From: JAAYFT01 sp036562765
GTDB taxonomy: Bacteria > Bacillota > Clostridia > Tissierellales > Tissierellaceae
Assembly (NCBI GenBank): GCA_036562765.1
Contig: DATCJO010000063.1
Span: 62,001-126,000, forward strand
Length of the DNA stretch: 64,000 nt
Reading direction: 5' to 3'
Below, piece after piece: positions 9,314 through 17,697 of the stretch (positions are counted from its first letter, which is position 1; each line of letters starts with the position of its first letter). Both the position numbers and the translations under genes were made by a program. The notes under the pieces were generated by a model. That model saw only the letters and a program-made list of their open reading frames with translations. It was not told the DNA's origin and made no database searches.

Positions 9314-9917
9314 CTGTTCTCACCCTTTCTTTCAAAAAACTGTGCAAATCTTCATTTATGATTTTACTTACAGATTTAGAGGTAAGCGTTGCACCAGCAA
9401 TAGCATCAACATTTCCACCCGGTGCTGGCTTGTAAATTATATAATTGCCATCTATTACATTAGTTATATCTAACCCTCTAAACTGTTCTTTGAAACTTTC
9501 TTCTGAAATTCTTCCACCTAAGCCTGGTGTTTCACTTTGTTTGGTGAAGTCGATGCCAAGTATAGTTGTATAATCACTTGATATGCCTACATATCCTTCT
9601 ATAGTACCCCATAAGCCAGAGCCACTTATTGGTACAGCATATCCTAAGATTTCCCCATTATCTCCATAATGTACATACATGATTGTATCATCATAAGGCA
9701 AAGTACCAATATTATTCCTAAAAGTTTCTAAAATGTCTTCTGGTTTCTCAGACGGAACATCAATATTAAAGATATATAGGATTTTTCTGTATAATTCTAT
9801 TTCTTGATTTAGGGCTATTTTTTCAGCAGTGCTTTGGTTTAAGAAAGCGAGAGCAAAAGTAAATATGGCAGATATTACAATCATAAAAATAATTGGATAA
9901 GCGAATGACTTCTTCAT
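9306..9917 (-). CDS. nqrC: NqrC/RnfG-like FMN-bearing subunit
   Basis: 203 aa: one N-terminal membrane anchor (~5-25) and an outside-facing FMN-binding domain. The flavinylation motif Dxx(S/T)GAT appears as DAIAGAT with T177 as the expected covalent FMN site. FMN is attached to such sites by the transferase ApbE, which is not in this window. The start overlaps nqrB by 4 bases. The protein is shorter than Vibrio NqrC (~257 aa) and close to RnfG in size, so an NqrC or RnfG name is equally fair in isolation. Operon context favours NqrC. Confidence 0.85.
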   Translation of the reverse strand: MKKSFAYPIIFMIVISAIFTFALAFLNQSTAEKIALNQEIELYRKILYIFNIDVPSEKPEDILETFRNNIGTLPYDDTIMYVHYGDNGEILGYAVPISGSGLWGTIEGYVGISSDYTTILGIDFTKQSETPGLGGRISEESFKEQFRGLDITNVIDGNYIIYKPAPGGNVDAIAGATLTSKSVSKIINEDLHSFLKERVRTDG

Positions 9918-10894
9918 ACTGCCACCTCTTCTTTTTTCTTCTTTTCTTTTCTATATTTCTTCAAAGCATTAACTGTTTCGTCCATAATTGGAACAAAAGT
10001 ATTTGCTATTAAAATAGCAAACATCATACCGCCAGCAAATAGGGCATATCCTCTGATAATTACAGTTAATATCCCTATTAAAATTCCATATATCCATTTT
10101 GCTTCATTTGTCTTAGGAGAAGTTACAGGATCAGTGGCCATAAATATTGTTCCAAACAATAAACCTCCAGCTAATAGTCCAAAAATAGGATTTGGTATTT
10201 GACTAACACCTAAAACGTATAAAATACTGCTAAAACCTGTAAATCCAATAAGCACTGCAGCCATTACCTGCCACGAAGCGACTTTTTTATAGATTAAATA
10301 TATTCCAGCCAAAATAATTAAAATAGCAGATGTTTCACCTAGTGAACCTGCAATATTTCCTAATATTAAATTCTTTATTGGAGTTAATTGTCCTGTTTCC
10401 CTAAATATAAGCATTGGAGTAGCTTGAGATATGGCATCGATACTTTCAGTTAAATAGGTAGCAAACCCACCAGGAAAACCAACTGCAGGTTTTGACCACT
10501 GAATTGTAAGAGGAGTTGGAAAGCAAACATATACAAAAGCCCTTGCAACTAATGCAGGATTAAAAACATTCCTTCCAAAACCGCCAAAGACTTCCTTTGC
10601 AAAAAAAATCCCAAAAACTATACCTATAATGGCTATCCAAAACGGAGTAGCTGGTGGCAATGTCATAGTATATAGAATGCATGATACAAATACTGCTTCT
10701 GATACTTTTCTGTTATATCTTTTTTCAAAAACCCATTCGGTAGCTAATCCAGCTATAGTTACAACTATCAGCAAAAGCAAAGATCTCCACCCAAAAAAGT
10801 AAATGGAAGCTATCACTATAGGTATCAAAGATATGATTACCGTACGCATCATTTTTTGCTTTATAAAATGCTTCTGATAGCTTTCCCTTAACAA
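9914..10894 (-). CDS. nqrB: NqrB/RnfD-like membrane subunit with covalent FMN site
   Basis: 326 aa with about ten membrane helices; closer in length to RnfD (~320-350) than to Vibrio NqrB (~412). The flavinylation motif is DAISQATP, placing FMN on T159; Q replaces the usual G. The start is TTG at 10894, supported by AAGGGGGTG five bases upstream. It is the first gene of the five-gene operon. In NQR this subunit carries FMN and riboflavin and forms the Na+ pathway. The gene normally preceding it, nqrA, is not here: the next gene upstream is a cold-shock gene with its own terminator. Confidence 0.85.
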   Translation of the reverse strand: MLRESYQKHFIKQKMMRTVIISLIPIVIASIYFFGWRSLLLLIVVTIAGLATEWVFEKRYNRKVSEAVFVSCILYTMTLPPATPFWIAIIGIVFGIFFAKEVFGGFGRNVFNPALVARAFVYVCFPTPLTIQWSKPAVGFPGGFATYLTESIDAISQATPMLIFRETGQLTPIKNLILGNIAGSLGETSAILIILAGIYLIYKKVASWQVMAAVLIGFTGFSSILYVLGVSQIPNPIFGLLAGGLLFGTIFMATDPVTSPKTNEAKWIYGILIGILTVIIRGYALFAGGMMFAILIANTFVPIMDETVNALKKYRKEKKKKEEVAV

Positions 10895-11018
10895 GGTAAC
10901 ACCCCCTTAAAAAATAATAATCTTTAATATGTTATATTCCCAGTTATTGATAAAAATAACATTTACTAATCACATATAACCATTTAATAACCGTACTAAA
11001 AAAGCAAAAAAATAAAAA

Positions 11019-11045
11019 CCCCTTAAAGATATTATCTTTAAGGGG
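11019..11045 (-). terminator. Terminator after the cold-shock gene
   Basis: Arms CCCCTTAAAGAT (11019-11030) and ATCTTTAAGGGG (11034-11045) form a perfect 12-bp stem with a 3-base loop. TTTTTATTTTT follows on the minus strand. It separates the cold-shock gene from nqrB. Confidence 0.9.
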
Positions 11046-11060
11046 CATAAGGATCAGTCA

Positions 11061-11258
11061 TTATAGAATGTTGATGTTTTCTGCTTGCAATCCTTTTGCT
11101 GTTTCAACAACATCGAATTCAACCTTTTGTCCTTCAACTAAAGTCTTGAATCCTTCTTTGTTGATTTGTGAGAAGTGTGCGAATACGTCGTTTCCTTCTT
11201 CTGTAGTGATAAATCCATATCCTTTTTCAGCGTTAAACCATTTTACTGTACCTTTCAT
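11061..11258 (-). CDS. Cold-shock protein, CspA family
   Basis: A 65-aa single OB-fold RNA/DNA chaperone. RNP1 is KGYGFI (12-17) and RNP2 is VFAHF (25-29), the two nucleic-acid-binding motifs of bacterial Csps. Start MKGTVKWFNAEKGYGF is canonical and follows GGAGGTATATGCA. The gene has its own promoter, a ~137-base structured leader and a strong terminator, so it is monocistronic. Which Csp paralogue it is (A, B, C, D or E) cannot be told. Confidence 0.96.
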   Translation of the reverse strand: MKGTVKWFNAEKGYGFITTEEGNDVFAHFSQINKEGFKTLVEGQKVEFDVVETAKGLQAENINIL

Positions 11259-11282
11259 TGCATATACCTCCGAAATTTTATT

Positions 11283-11392
11283 GCTTTAATTCCTCGAGTA
11301 ATGCTTACAATAAAATTTCTTGGGCATATGCAGATATAAAATCTGTATTCCCAGAAATTATTGTGTTGCATTTTTTACTACCGAATTAAAGC
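11283..11392 (-). promoter_or_regulatory. Structured 5' leader of the cold-shock gene
   Basis: The untranslated leader can fold with a long-range 10-bp helix (GCTTTAATTC at 11283-11292 with GAATTAAAGC at 11383-11392). Inside it an interrupted hairpin spans 11317-11357 (CAGAT/ATCTG, TGGG/CCCA and TTCT/AGAA arms). Long leaders that refold with temperature are known for csp mRNAs. That this one is a thermosensor is inference. Confidence 0.5.
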
Positions 11393-11401
11393 TTCTTATT
11401 A

Positions 11402-11430
11402 ATATTATCACAGAATCATATATATTGCAA
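11402..11430 (-). promoter_or_regulatory. Promoter of the cold-shock gene
   Basis: Minus strand -35 TTGCAA (11425-11430), 17-base spacer, -10 TAATAT (11402-11407). Transcription from here would give a ~137-base leader before the ATG at 11258. Confidence 0.6.
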
Positions 11431-11554
11431 CTAATTTTTTCTCTAAATAATTTTATTTTATATTTATTCTACCTTCGACACAGCAATTTATTTTTCCACA
11501 TATTTGGGTAATATAAATAGTGAATCTGATGAGATTTTGTTTTGGAGGGATATT

Positions 11555-12052
11555 ATGAATACAATGATTAAAAAATACGTAGACCAAGGATTTATGACAG
11601 AAGCAGAAGGAAATTACATCAATGAAGCAATACAAAACAAGCACTCAATTATCGTATCAGGACATAGATCTGCTGGCATTAGACCATTAATGGCAACATT
11701 GATGGCTGTGGCAAAATCAAATTTTGAATCTGTTCAAGTCAAAGGGTTCGAAGACTTGGAAAACGATACAGAATATTTCTTAATTCCAGGTTTAGACAAC
11801 TTGGATTTTGAAAAACTTATATTTGAAGCTATGAAAAAGCCCAACACATCATTCATTACCATAAAAGAACCTGAACATCCATACTCAGTTCTTAAACTCA
11901 TGAAAGAAGTTTACAAAGAAACAAAGGATACTTCTAAAGTATATCAGGTATTGGAATGTTCGAAAATTGATAATATACCTAAATTAACTAAAATTACAAA
12001 AATGGTTATAGATGAAAATGGGAAAATAGTTAAAGAAGACTTCAAAGAATAG
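11555..12052 (+). CDS. Small ATPase-like protein with degenerate P-loop
   Basis: 165 aa from the ATG at 11555, preceded by TGGAGGGATATT; an upstream in-frame ATG at 11504 lacks a ribosome site. The N-terminal half reads like the start of a VirB11/CpaF-type secretion ATPase: a short helical region, then strand-loop-helix SIIVSGHRSAGIRPLMATLM (31-50). The Walker A GxxGxGK(T/S) is degenerate (SGHRSAGIRP) and has no lysine. No Walker B or His box is evident and the protein stops far short of a full ATPase. It is monocistronic and divergent from the cold-shock gene. Resemblance is by eye; function unknown. Confidence 0.55.
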   Translation: MNTMIKKYVDQGFMTEAEGNYINEAIQNKHSIIVSGHRSAGIRPLMATLMAVAKSNFESVQVKGFEDLENDTEYFLIPGLDNLDFEKLIFEAMKKPNTSFITIKEPEHPYSVLKLMKEVYKETKDTSKVYQVLECSKIDNIPKLTKITKMVIDENGKIVKEDFKE

Positions 12053-12058
12053 TAATAC

Positions 12059-12082
12059 CGCTTATGGTTTAAACCATAAGCG
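12059..12082. terminator. Bidirectional terminator
   Basis: A perfect 24-base palindrome, CGCTTATGGTTT (12059-12070) followed by its reverse complement, lies between convergent genes. TTATTTTT follows on the plus strand. Confidence 0.8.
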
Positions 12083-12084
12083 TA

Positions 12085-12822
12085 TTATTTTTCCCAAACA
12101 GTTATGCCAATGGCATGGTTAACATTTTTATCGCTATTTACGATGCTATGATAAAATTTTTTTCCGCTGCCATAGTTCAGTTCTTTTATACCTGATAATA
12201 CTTTATCTCCATATTTTATTTCCTTTTTATACAGTATTTCAAATTCCCTTAACTTATAATTATTGTAGATTTCATCAGGGACTGTTTCTAGCATCCAATT
12301 TAAATATACTGTATTATTTACATGGTTATTATAATCTATTTCTGACCTCTTAACTTGAAAATCAATATAATCCTCTATATCAATTTTTTCTTTAAAATCG
12401 AAATAATCATTAAATACTTTTTCATTAATCATCATATACGCTGACTGTATTTCTTCAGGAATCTTAATAGGTTTTCTTTTGCTTATATCAACAAAAATCC
12501 AGATGATAGATGCTTTTATTATTGCTTCATCTTTTTCATCAAAAACTAAAAATTCCCTTTCAGCATAAAACCTATCAATATTAGATGTCCAAGTCTCGAT
12601 TGTAATTTTCTCCTCAGCTGTAGGATACTTATTGATATAAACCTTCCATCTATTTATCATCCATGCGTAATTCATTTCCTTCATCTTATCTATTTTAGCA
12701 CTAATACTGCTGTGCTCAAAGGCTGCTTCATTCAATATATTGAGCAAGGATGTTGGCTTTAATGCCTTGTTTTTGTCTATTTCGTAATATGGTATAACAA
12801 AAGTTTTTTTGTATTTGAGCAA
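12085..12822 (-). CDS. Acyl-ACP thioesterase (FatA/FatB family)
   Basis: 245 aa, two tandem hot-dog domains, the usual bacterial size. It hydrolyses acyl-acyl carrier protein to release free fatty acids. The first domain contains NILNEAAFEHS and MINRWKVYI; the second carries HVNNTVYLNWMLE, the conserved Asn/His catalytic segment. It lies 21 bases downstream of the MATE gene and may be co-transcribed with it. Free fatty acid release may tune membrane composition in anaerobes; chain-length preference cannot be told. Confidence 0.88.
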   Translation of the reverse strand: MLKYKKTFVIPYYEIDKNKALKPTSLLNILNEAAFEHSSISAKIDKMKEMNYAWMINRWKVYINKYPTAEEKITIETWTSNIDRFYAEREFLVFDEKDEAIIKASIIWIFVDISKRKPIKIPEEIQSAYMMINEKVFNDYFDFKEKIDIEDYIDFQVKRSEIDYNNHVNNTVYLNWMLETVPDEIYNNYKLREFEILYKKEIKYGDKVLSGIKELNYGSGKKFYHSIVNSDKNVNHAIGITVWEK

Positions 12823-12843
12823 GGTATCACCTCTTCCATAAAT

Positions 12844-14196
12844 CTATGTCACATTCCTAATCCAGCGTTTAGATTTTACCCTTGGAAGCCCAACGAGAGC
12901 TTTAACTACTTCTTCCAGTGAAACAAGTGCAAAAACAAAATATACAGGTAACTTAAATAAAAGAGCTCCTAAAAATGCTAAAGGTACTCCAACTAACCAC
13001 ACAGTGCCAATTTCTAAAAACATAGAAAAAGCTGTATCTCCTCCACCTCTTAGAACTCCTACAATTAATGTAGAATTAAAGGTTCTAATAAAATAAAATA
13101 ATCCCATAATCATAAGTAGATTCCTTGATAAATGGTAAACATCTGCTTCTAAATTCCTAAAGAATTTTAATGTGAAATCTGGTGTCAAAAATAAGATAGT
13201 CCCAAGAGTAAATCCTATAAACGTTGACAACACTAAAAATTGCACAGCGTATTCATAAGATTCTCCTTCATTGCCTTCTCCAATTTTGTTTCCTACCATT
13301 ACAGTGCAAGCATTTGCCAAACCGCGTACTAGTACAAAAAAAACATTTTGGATTGTTGTAGCAACTTGCACTGCCGCAGTAGCTTCTTTGCCAATGCGAG
13401 CATAAGCTGCGGAATACATTACCTGCCCTAGGGACCATAGTGTTTCATTTATAATTACAGGTGAAGCTGTTTTAAAATACCTTTTTACAAAACCATCAGG
13501 CCAATTAGTTAATTCTCTTATATTAGCCCTAAGAGGTTCAATATCCTTATAAACAAAGAACAAAAATAGAGCAATTTCAACTATTCTGGCTATTAAAGTA
13601 CCATAAGCTGCACCCTTTACTCCAAGCTTTGGAAACCCAAAATTTCCGAATATAAGTAAATAATTAAAAACAGTATTAGTTAAAAATGATATAAAAGAAA
13701 CTATCATAGGCATTTTAGCATAACCAACGCTGCGGGATGCAATGCTGTATGAAAAGCTTACCCCAGTAATTATATATGAAAGGGAAACAATTCTTAAATA
13801 ATCGCAACCAAGTTCTATTACAATATTATCATCTGTGAAAAACCTCATTACAAATTCTGGAAGAAATAAAGCTACTATTGTAAATATTAAACCTGTTAAA
13901 ACAGTAGAAATTATGGCTAAACCAAGTACCCTTTTAATATTATCTTTATCCTTCTTACCCCAATACTGGGATATGAATACTGATGCCCCACTATTAATAC
14001 CAAATAATATTAATGAATAAAAAAAGAATAGCTGGTTAGCAAGTCCTACAGCTGCTATACTGGATTTTCCCAGTTCTGAAATCATCAATGTGTCTACCAT
14101 ATTTAGTGAAGAAATTATTAAATTTTGGAGTGCAATTGGAATTGCAATGGCTAGCATGTTCCTTAAGAATTCTTTATTTTTTAAAATTTTCTTCAT
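12844..14196 (-). CDS. MATE family multidrug/Na+ antiporter
   Basis: 450 aa with twelve predicted membrane helices in two six-helix halves, the standard MATE length. N-terminal features include AIAIPIALQNLI and the ISQYWGKKDKD loop. The second half contains ARIGKEATAAVQVATTIQNV and MVGNKIGEGNEGES, the conserved MATE signature. These carriers export cationic compounds against Na+ or H+. Substrate is unknown. Upstream is 189 bases of AT-rich sequence. Confidence 0.92.
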   Translation of the reverse strand: MKKILKNKEFLRNMLAIAIPIALQNLIISSLNMVDTLMISELGKSSIAAVGLANQLFFFYSLILFGINSGASVFISQYWGKKDKDNIKRVLGLAIISTVLTGLIFTIVALFLPEFVMRFFTDDNIVIELGCDYLRIVSLSYIITGVSFSYSIASRSVGYAKMPMIVSFISFLTNTVFNYLLIFGNFGFPKLGVKGAAYGTLIARIVEIALFLFFVYKDIEPLRANIRELTNWPDGFVKRYFKTASPVIINETLWSLGQVMYSAAYARIGKEATAAVQVATTIQNVFFVLVRGLANACTVMVGNKIGEGNEGESYEYAVQFLVLSTFIGFTLGTILFLTPDFTLKFFRNLEADVYHLSRNLLMIMGLFYFIRTFNSTLIVGVLRGGGDTAFSMFLEIGTVWLVGVPLAFLGALLFKLPVYFVFALVSLEEVVKALVGLPRVKSKRWIRNVT

Positions 14197-14336
14197 ATAT
14201 TACCTCCATCTCTAAATAATCCATTAACTATTATATAATATAGTGAATAATTTTTAAATCTGAAGAATTACATACAATTAACTTTATAACATAAGATAAA
14301 ATCTATATGCAAAAGAAATTATAATTTCTGAAACCA

Positions 14337-14367
14337 AAAGTGGAGGATTTTATAAATCCTCCACTTT
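14337..14367. terminator. Terminator-like hairpin after the mrp gene
   Basis: Arms AAAGTGGAGGATTT (14337-14350) and its exact complement (14354-14367) form a 14-bp stem with a 3-base loop. The minus-strand T-run after it is weak. Confidence 0.65.
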
Positions 14368-14385
14368 ATTCATTCATCAAATCAC

Positions 14386-15213
14386 TTAATTTATGGCTTC
14401 AAGGATTCTTTTTAATATAGGATTAAACAGTTTTTCTATGGCCTCTTTAGAGCTGTCATATCCCTTAAACGAAATGTTACTAATTTCCTTTACCATAGGT
14501 AATTCTCCTAATAGTTTTAGATTTAGTTCTTTCAAAAAATTATCAATGTCTTCATCATCATACATTCTTATCTTTTCTTCACAGTTTGGGCATTGAATAT
14601 AGCTCATATTTTGTATTACCCCTAGTACATCTATATTAAGCCTTTTTGCCATATTTACAGCTTTAGCCACTATCATTGATACCATATCTTGAGGTACAGA
14701 AACCATAACTAGGCCATTAATTGGAATTGAGCTCATCACAGTTAATGCAACATCGCCAGTGCCTGGAGGCATGTCTATAACTAAGTAGTCTAATTCTCCC
14801 CAATAAACATCTGTCCAAAATTGTTTAACTACTGATGATACAAGTGGCCCTCTCCAGATTACAGGTTGATATTCATCTTCCATTAATAAATTAAAAGACA
14901 TAACCTTAATTCCATTATCAGTCAATGCAGGTTGAATTAAATTATCTTTTGATACAACATGAACATCTTTTAATCCAAGAAGCCTTGGAATACTTGGTCC
15001 AGTTATATCTGCATCCATTATTCCGACTTTATATCCTTCACTTCTTAATCCTTCTGCTATAAGAGTTGAAACAGTAGATTTCCCTACTCCTCCTTTACCG
15101 CTCATAACTCCAATAACCTTATTTATTTTATTTAAAGGATTGTTAACAATTGTGCATCCTTGTTGTGATTTCGAACAATTGTTTCTAGATGGGCAATTAT
15201 TGCAGTTTGCCAT
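14386..15213 (-). CDS. Mrp/ApbC/NBP35 family Fe-S cluster carrier ATPase
   Basis: 275 aa. The deviant Walker A GKGGVGKST lies near residue 40, followed by MDADITGPSIPRLLG and VIDMPPGTGD, diagnostic of Mrp/NBP35. The N-terminus has cysteines spaced C4-x2-C7-x5-C13-x6-C20; C-x2-C-x5-C is the spacing of the NBP35 N-terminal cluster site. A further CPNC pair near 210 matches the bridging-cluster cysteines of the family. It binds and transfers [4Fe-4S] clusters to apo-proteins using ATP. It is divergent from the FAD/Rieske gene. Clients are unknown; the sufCBDSU operon in this window could supply clusters. Confidence 0.9.
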   Translation of the reverse strand: MANCNNCPSRNNCSKSQQGCTIVNNPLNKINKVIGVMSGKGGVGKSTVSTLIAEGLRSEGYKVGIMDADITGPSIPRLLGLKDVHVVSKDNLIQPALTDNGIKVMSFNLLMEDEYQPVIWRGPLVSSVVKQFWTDVYWGELDYLVIDMPPGTGDVALTVMSSIPINGLVMVSVPQDMVSMIVAKAVNMAKRLNIDVLGVIQNMSYIQCPNCEEKIRMYDDEDIDNFLKELNLKLLGELPMVKEISNISFKGYDSSKEAIEKLFNPILKRILEAIN

Positions 15214-15280
15214 ATTATGCTCCTTTCAATTCAATCTATAAAAAATAATTATCTATTACTACTATACACCTTTTTTGACT

Positions 15281-15293
15281 AACTAATTTAGTT
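15281..15293. promoter_or_regulatory. Candidate operator between mrp and the FAD/Rieske gene
   Basis: The 13-mer AACTAATTTAGTT is a perfect palindrome about a central T, in the 178-base divergent intergenic region. Its position suits a regulator binding site for either gene, but no regulator is adjacent. Low confidence. Confidence 0.3.
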
Positions 15294-15391
15294 GAGTTTT
15301 TTACATTTTTGTAATAATTTACTCTTAAATATAAATTTTAAAAAAGGAAACAATAAAGTTAAAGCCTTTTATATTAAGCAAGGAGGATATT

Positions 15392-16957
15392 ATGAATTTC
15401 AATAGATACAGTCTTTTCAAAAATCCACCTAAATCATATTGGATAGATTCAGTTGAATTTACTAAATACCCATCCCTGGAAGAAAACATAAAAGTGGATA
15501 TTGCCATAATTGGTGGAGGTTTAGCTGGTATTCAAATTGCATATCAGTTATCACATGCTAATTTAAATATAGCAGTATTTGAAGCCAATCTAATAGGTCA
15601 TGGAACAACAGGCTATACAACTGGTAAAATTACATCTCAGCATAACATAATTTACAGCAAAATAAAAGACCTGTTTGGCATGGAATTAGCTCAACAATAT
15701 GCAAATGCCAATGAATCAGCAATTCGTGAAATAAAAAAGATTATAGATGAAAATAACATAGATTGTGATTATACTCAAGAGTCAGCATTTGTATTTGCCC
15801 AAAAAGAAGAAAACCTTGAAAAAATACAAGAAGAAATTGATACTGCATCAAGTTTAGGTATAAGTGCATCCTATGTAAAAGACATTCCCTTCGATATTCC
15901 AAATGTAGGGGCAGTTAAATTTGATAACCAAGCTCATTTCCATCCGCTTAAATACTTAACCTCTTTGGCAAGAATAATCAATGAGAAAGGAGTCCAAATA
16001 TTTGAAAAAACTAGGATTGTTGACATAGAAGAAAACAACACTTATATCTTAACAACTTCCCAAGGAAAAACAATCAATGCAGAAAAGGTTATAATCGCTT
16101 CCCACTATCCCTTTTATAATAAACATGGTATGTATTATTCTCGAATTTACACGTCAAGAAGTTATATTATAGGAATTAAAGCTCAGGAAAAATATCCAGG
16201 AGGAATGTATATCAATGTAGAAGACCCTCCTCGCTCATTAAGATGTGTAAATACTGGCATTGGAGAACTTATTCTCGTTGTAGGAGAAAACCACAAAACT
16301 GGCCAAGGAGAAGACATGAATAAACATTATAACGCACTCATAAACTTCGCTGAAGATGTTTTTACAATTGAAGATATCCCCTATAGATGGTCTACTCAAG
16401 ACTGTATGACATTAGATGGAGTACCATACATTGGATATTACACATCAAATACCCCAAATTTATTTGTTGCAACAGGTTTCCAAAAATGGGGTATGACTAA
16501 CAGCACAGTGGCTTCATTAATAATTAGAGATTTAATTTTAAATGGAGAAAGCCCATGGCAGGATGTTTTTAACCCATCAAGGAAGACTACTTTGGAATCC
16601 ACAAAAAAATTTATTACTGTTAATACCGATGTTGCGAAACATCTGATAAGAGGGAAAATTAAACCAATAGAAAAAGAAATTGATTTATCGAATGAAGAAG
16701 CCCAAATAATAGAAATAGATGGAAACAAAGTTGGAGCTTATAAAGATGAAAATGGAAAACTTCATTTTGTCAACACCACATGTACACATATGGGATGTGA
16801 ATTAAATTGGAACAATGCAGAAAAATCTTGGGATTGTCCATGCCATGGCTCTAGATTCTCCTACAAAGGAGAAATATTGAATGGTCCTGCTGTAAAACCG
16901 CTTAATTTTAGTGAAGATGTAAATACAGTTGAAAAGTTGTTAAAAGAAGACTTCTAA
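15392..16957 (+). CDS. FAD-dependent oxidoreductase fused to a Rieske [2Fe-2S] domain
   Basis: 521 aa. Residues ~35-390 are a DAO/glycine-oxidase-type FAD fold, with the dinucleotide motif IIGGGLAGIQ (39-48) and a late VATGFQKWGMT segment. Residues ~420-521 form a Rieske domain with ligands C464, H466, C482 and H485. C469 and C484 occupy the disulfide positions of high-potential bc1-type Rieske proteins (CTHMGC, CPCHGS). Fusions of this type are known in Firmicutes and are often annotated as Rieske 2Fe-2S proteins; substrate is unknown. No signal peptide is seen. The start follows AAGGAGGATATT. Confidence 0.92.
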   Translation: MNFNRYSLFKNPPKSYWIDSVEFTKYPSLEENIKVDIAIIGGGLAGIQIAYQLSHANLNIAVFEANLIGHGTTGYTTGKITSQHNIIYSKIKDLFGMELAQQYANANESAIREIKKIIDENNIDCDYTQESAFVFAQKEENLEKIQEEIDTASSLGISASYVKDIPFDIPNVGAVKFDNQAHFHPLKYLTSLARIINEKGVQIFEKTRIVDIEENNTYILTTSQGKTINAEKVIIASHYPFYNKHGMYYSRIYTSRSYIIGIKAQEKYPGGMYINVEDPPRSLRCVNTGIGELILVVGENHKTGQGEDMNKHYNALINFAEDVFTIEDIPYRWSTQDCMTLDGVPYIGYYTSNTPNLFVATGFQKWGMTNSTVASLIIRDLILNGESPWQDVFNPSRKTTLESTKKFITVNTDVAKHLIRGKIKPIEKEIDLSNEEAQIIEIDGNKVGAYKDENGKLHFVNTTCTHMGCELNWNNAEKSWDCPCHGSRFSYKGEILNGPAVKPLNFSEDVNTVEKLLKEDF

Positions 16958-16960
16958 CAA

Positions 16961-16990
16961 AAAGCTACCAATAATATTTGGTAGTCTTTT
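16961..16990. terminator. Bidirectional terminator
   Basis: CTACCAA (16965-16971) pairs with TTGGTAG (16978-16984). TCTTTTTG follows on the plus strand and a T-run follows on the minus strand, between the convergent Rieske gene and livF. Confidence 0.8.
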
Positions 16991-16992
16991 TG

Positions 16993-17697
16993 TTATCCTT
17001 CAAGATATGCTTTTTTAACCCTTTTATCTTCTAATAAATCATTGCTGCATCCTTCTAATTCAATCTCACCGTTTCTGATAATATAGGCTCTATTTGATAT
17101 TTTAAGTGCTAAATGTGCATTTTGCTCTACTAGTAATATGGATATGCCTTCCTTATTGATATTTTCAATAACTGAAAATATCTCCTTTACAATTATAGGC
17201 GCTAGTCCCATGGAAGGTTCATCAAGTAATAATAATTTTGGCCTTGACATTAATCCTCTCCCAATGGCAAGCATTTGCTGCTCTCCACCTGATAATGTTC
17301 CTGCTATTTGTTCTTTTCTTTCTTTAAGCCTTGGAAATATGGTAAAAACTTTTTCGAAATCTTCTTTAATCCCATTTTTATCTTTTCTTGTATAAGCGCC
17401 CATTTCGAGATTTTCCATAACAGTCATGTTAGAAAATATCCTCCTGCCTTCAGGAACATATGAAATTCCCAATTTAACAATATTCATAGGATTGAGGGAA
17501 TGTATATTTTCTCCTTTAAACTTTATTTCTCCTAATTCATATTTCTTTAATCCAGATATAGCTTTTAAAGTAGTGCTCTTTCCTGCACCATTGGCACCTA
17601 TTAAAGTTACTATTTCTCCTTCTTTAACTCTTAAATTTAAATTTTTTACAGCATGAACTGGCCCATAGTAGACATTTACATTTGAGAGTTCTAACAT
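16993..17697 (-). CDS. livF: Branched-chain amino acid ABC transporter ATPase LivF
   Basis: 234 aa, the normal LivF length. Walker A GANGAGKST is near residue 35, signature LSGGEQQML near 137 and Walker B LLLLDEPSMGLAP near 157. The EPSMGLAPI wording separates LivF from LivG. It powers uptake as a heterodimer with LivG. The start overlaps the end of livG by 7 bases. It is the last gene of the livKHMGF operon. Confidence 0.96.
   Translation of the reverse strand: MLELSNVNVYYGPVHAVKNLNLRVKEGEIVTLIGANGAGKSTTLKAISGLKKYELGEIKFKGENIHSLNPMNIVKLGISYVPEGRRIFSNMTVMENLEMGAYTRKDKNGIKEDFEKVFTIFPRLKERKEQIAGTLSGGEQQMLAIGRGLMSRPKLLLLDEPSMGLAPIIVKEIFSVIENINKEGISILLVEQNAHLALKISNRAYIIRNGEIELEGCSNDLLEDKRVKKAYLEG

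Noticed and set aside
6987..10894. Calling the nqr-like operon an Rnf complex
   Set aside because: RnfB and RnfC are absent and the last gene has the ferredoxin plus FAD/NAD architecture of NqrF. NqrB and NqrC alone would be ambiguous.
11453..11644. A 63-aa minus-strand ORF antisense to the degenerate P-loop gene
   Set aside because: No ribosome site and the complementary strand encodes a better supported protein.
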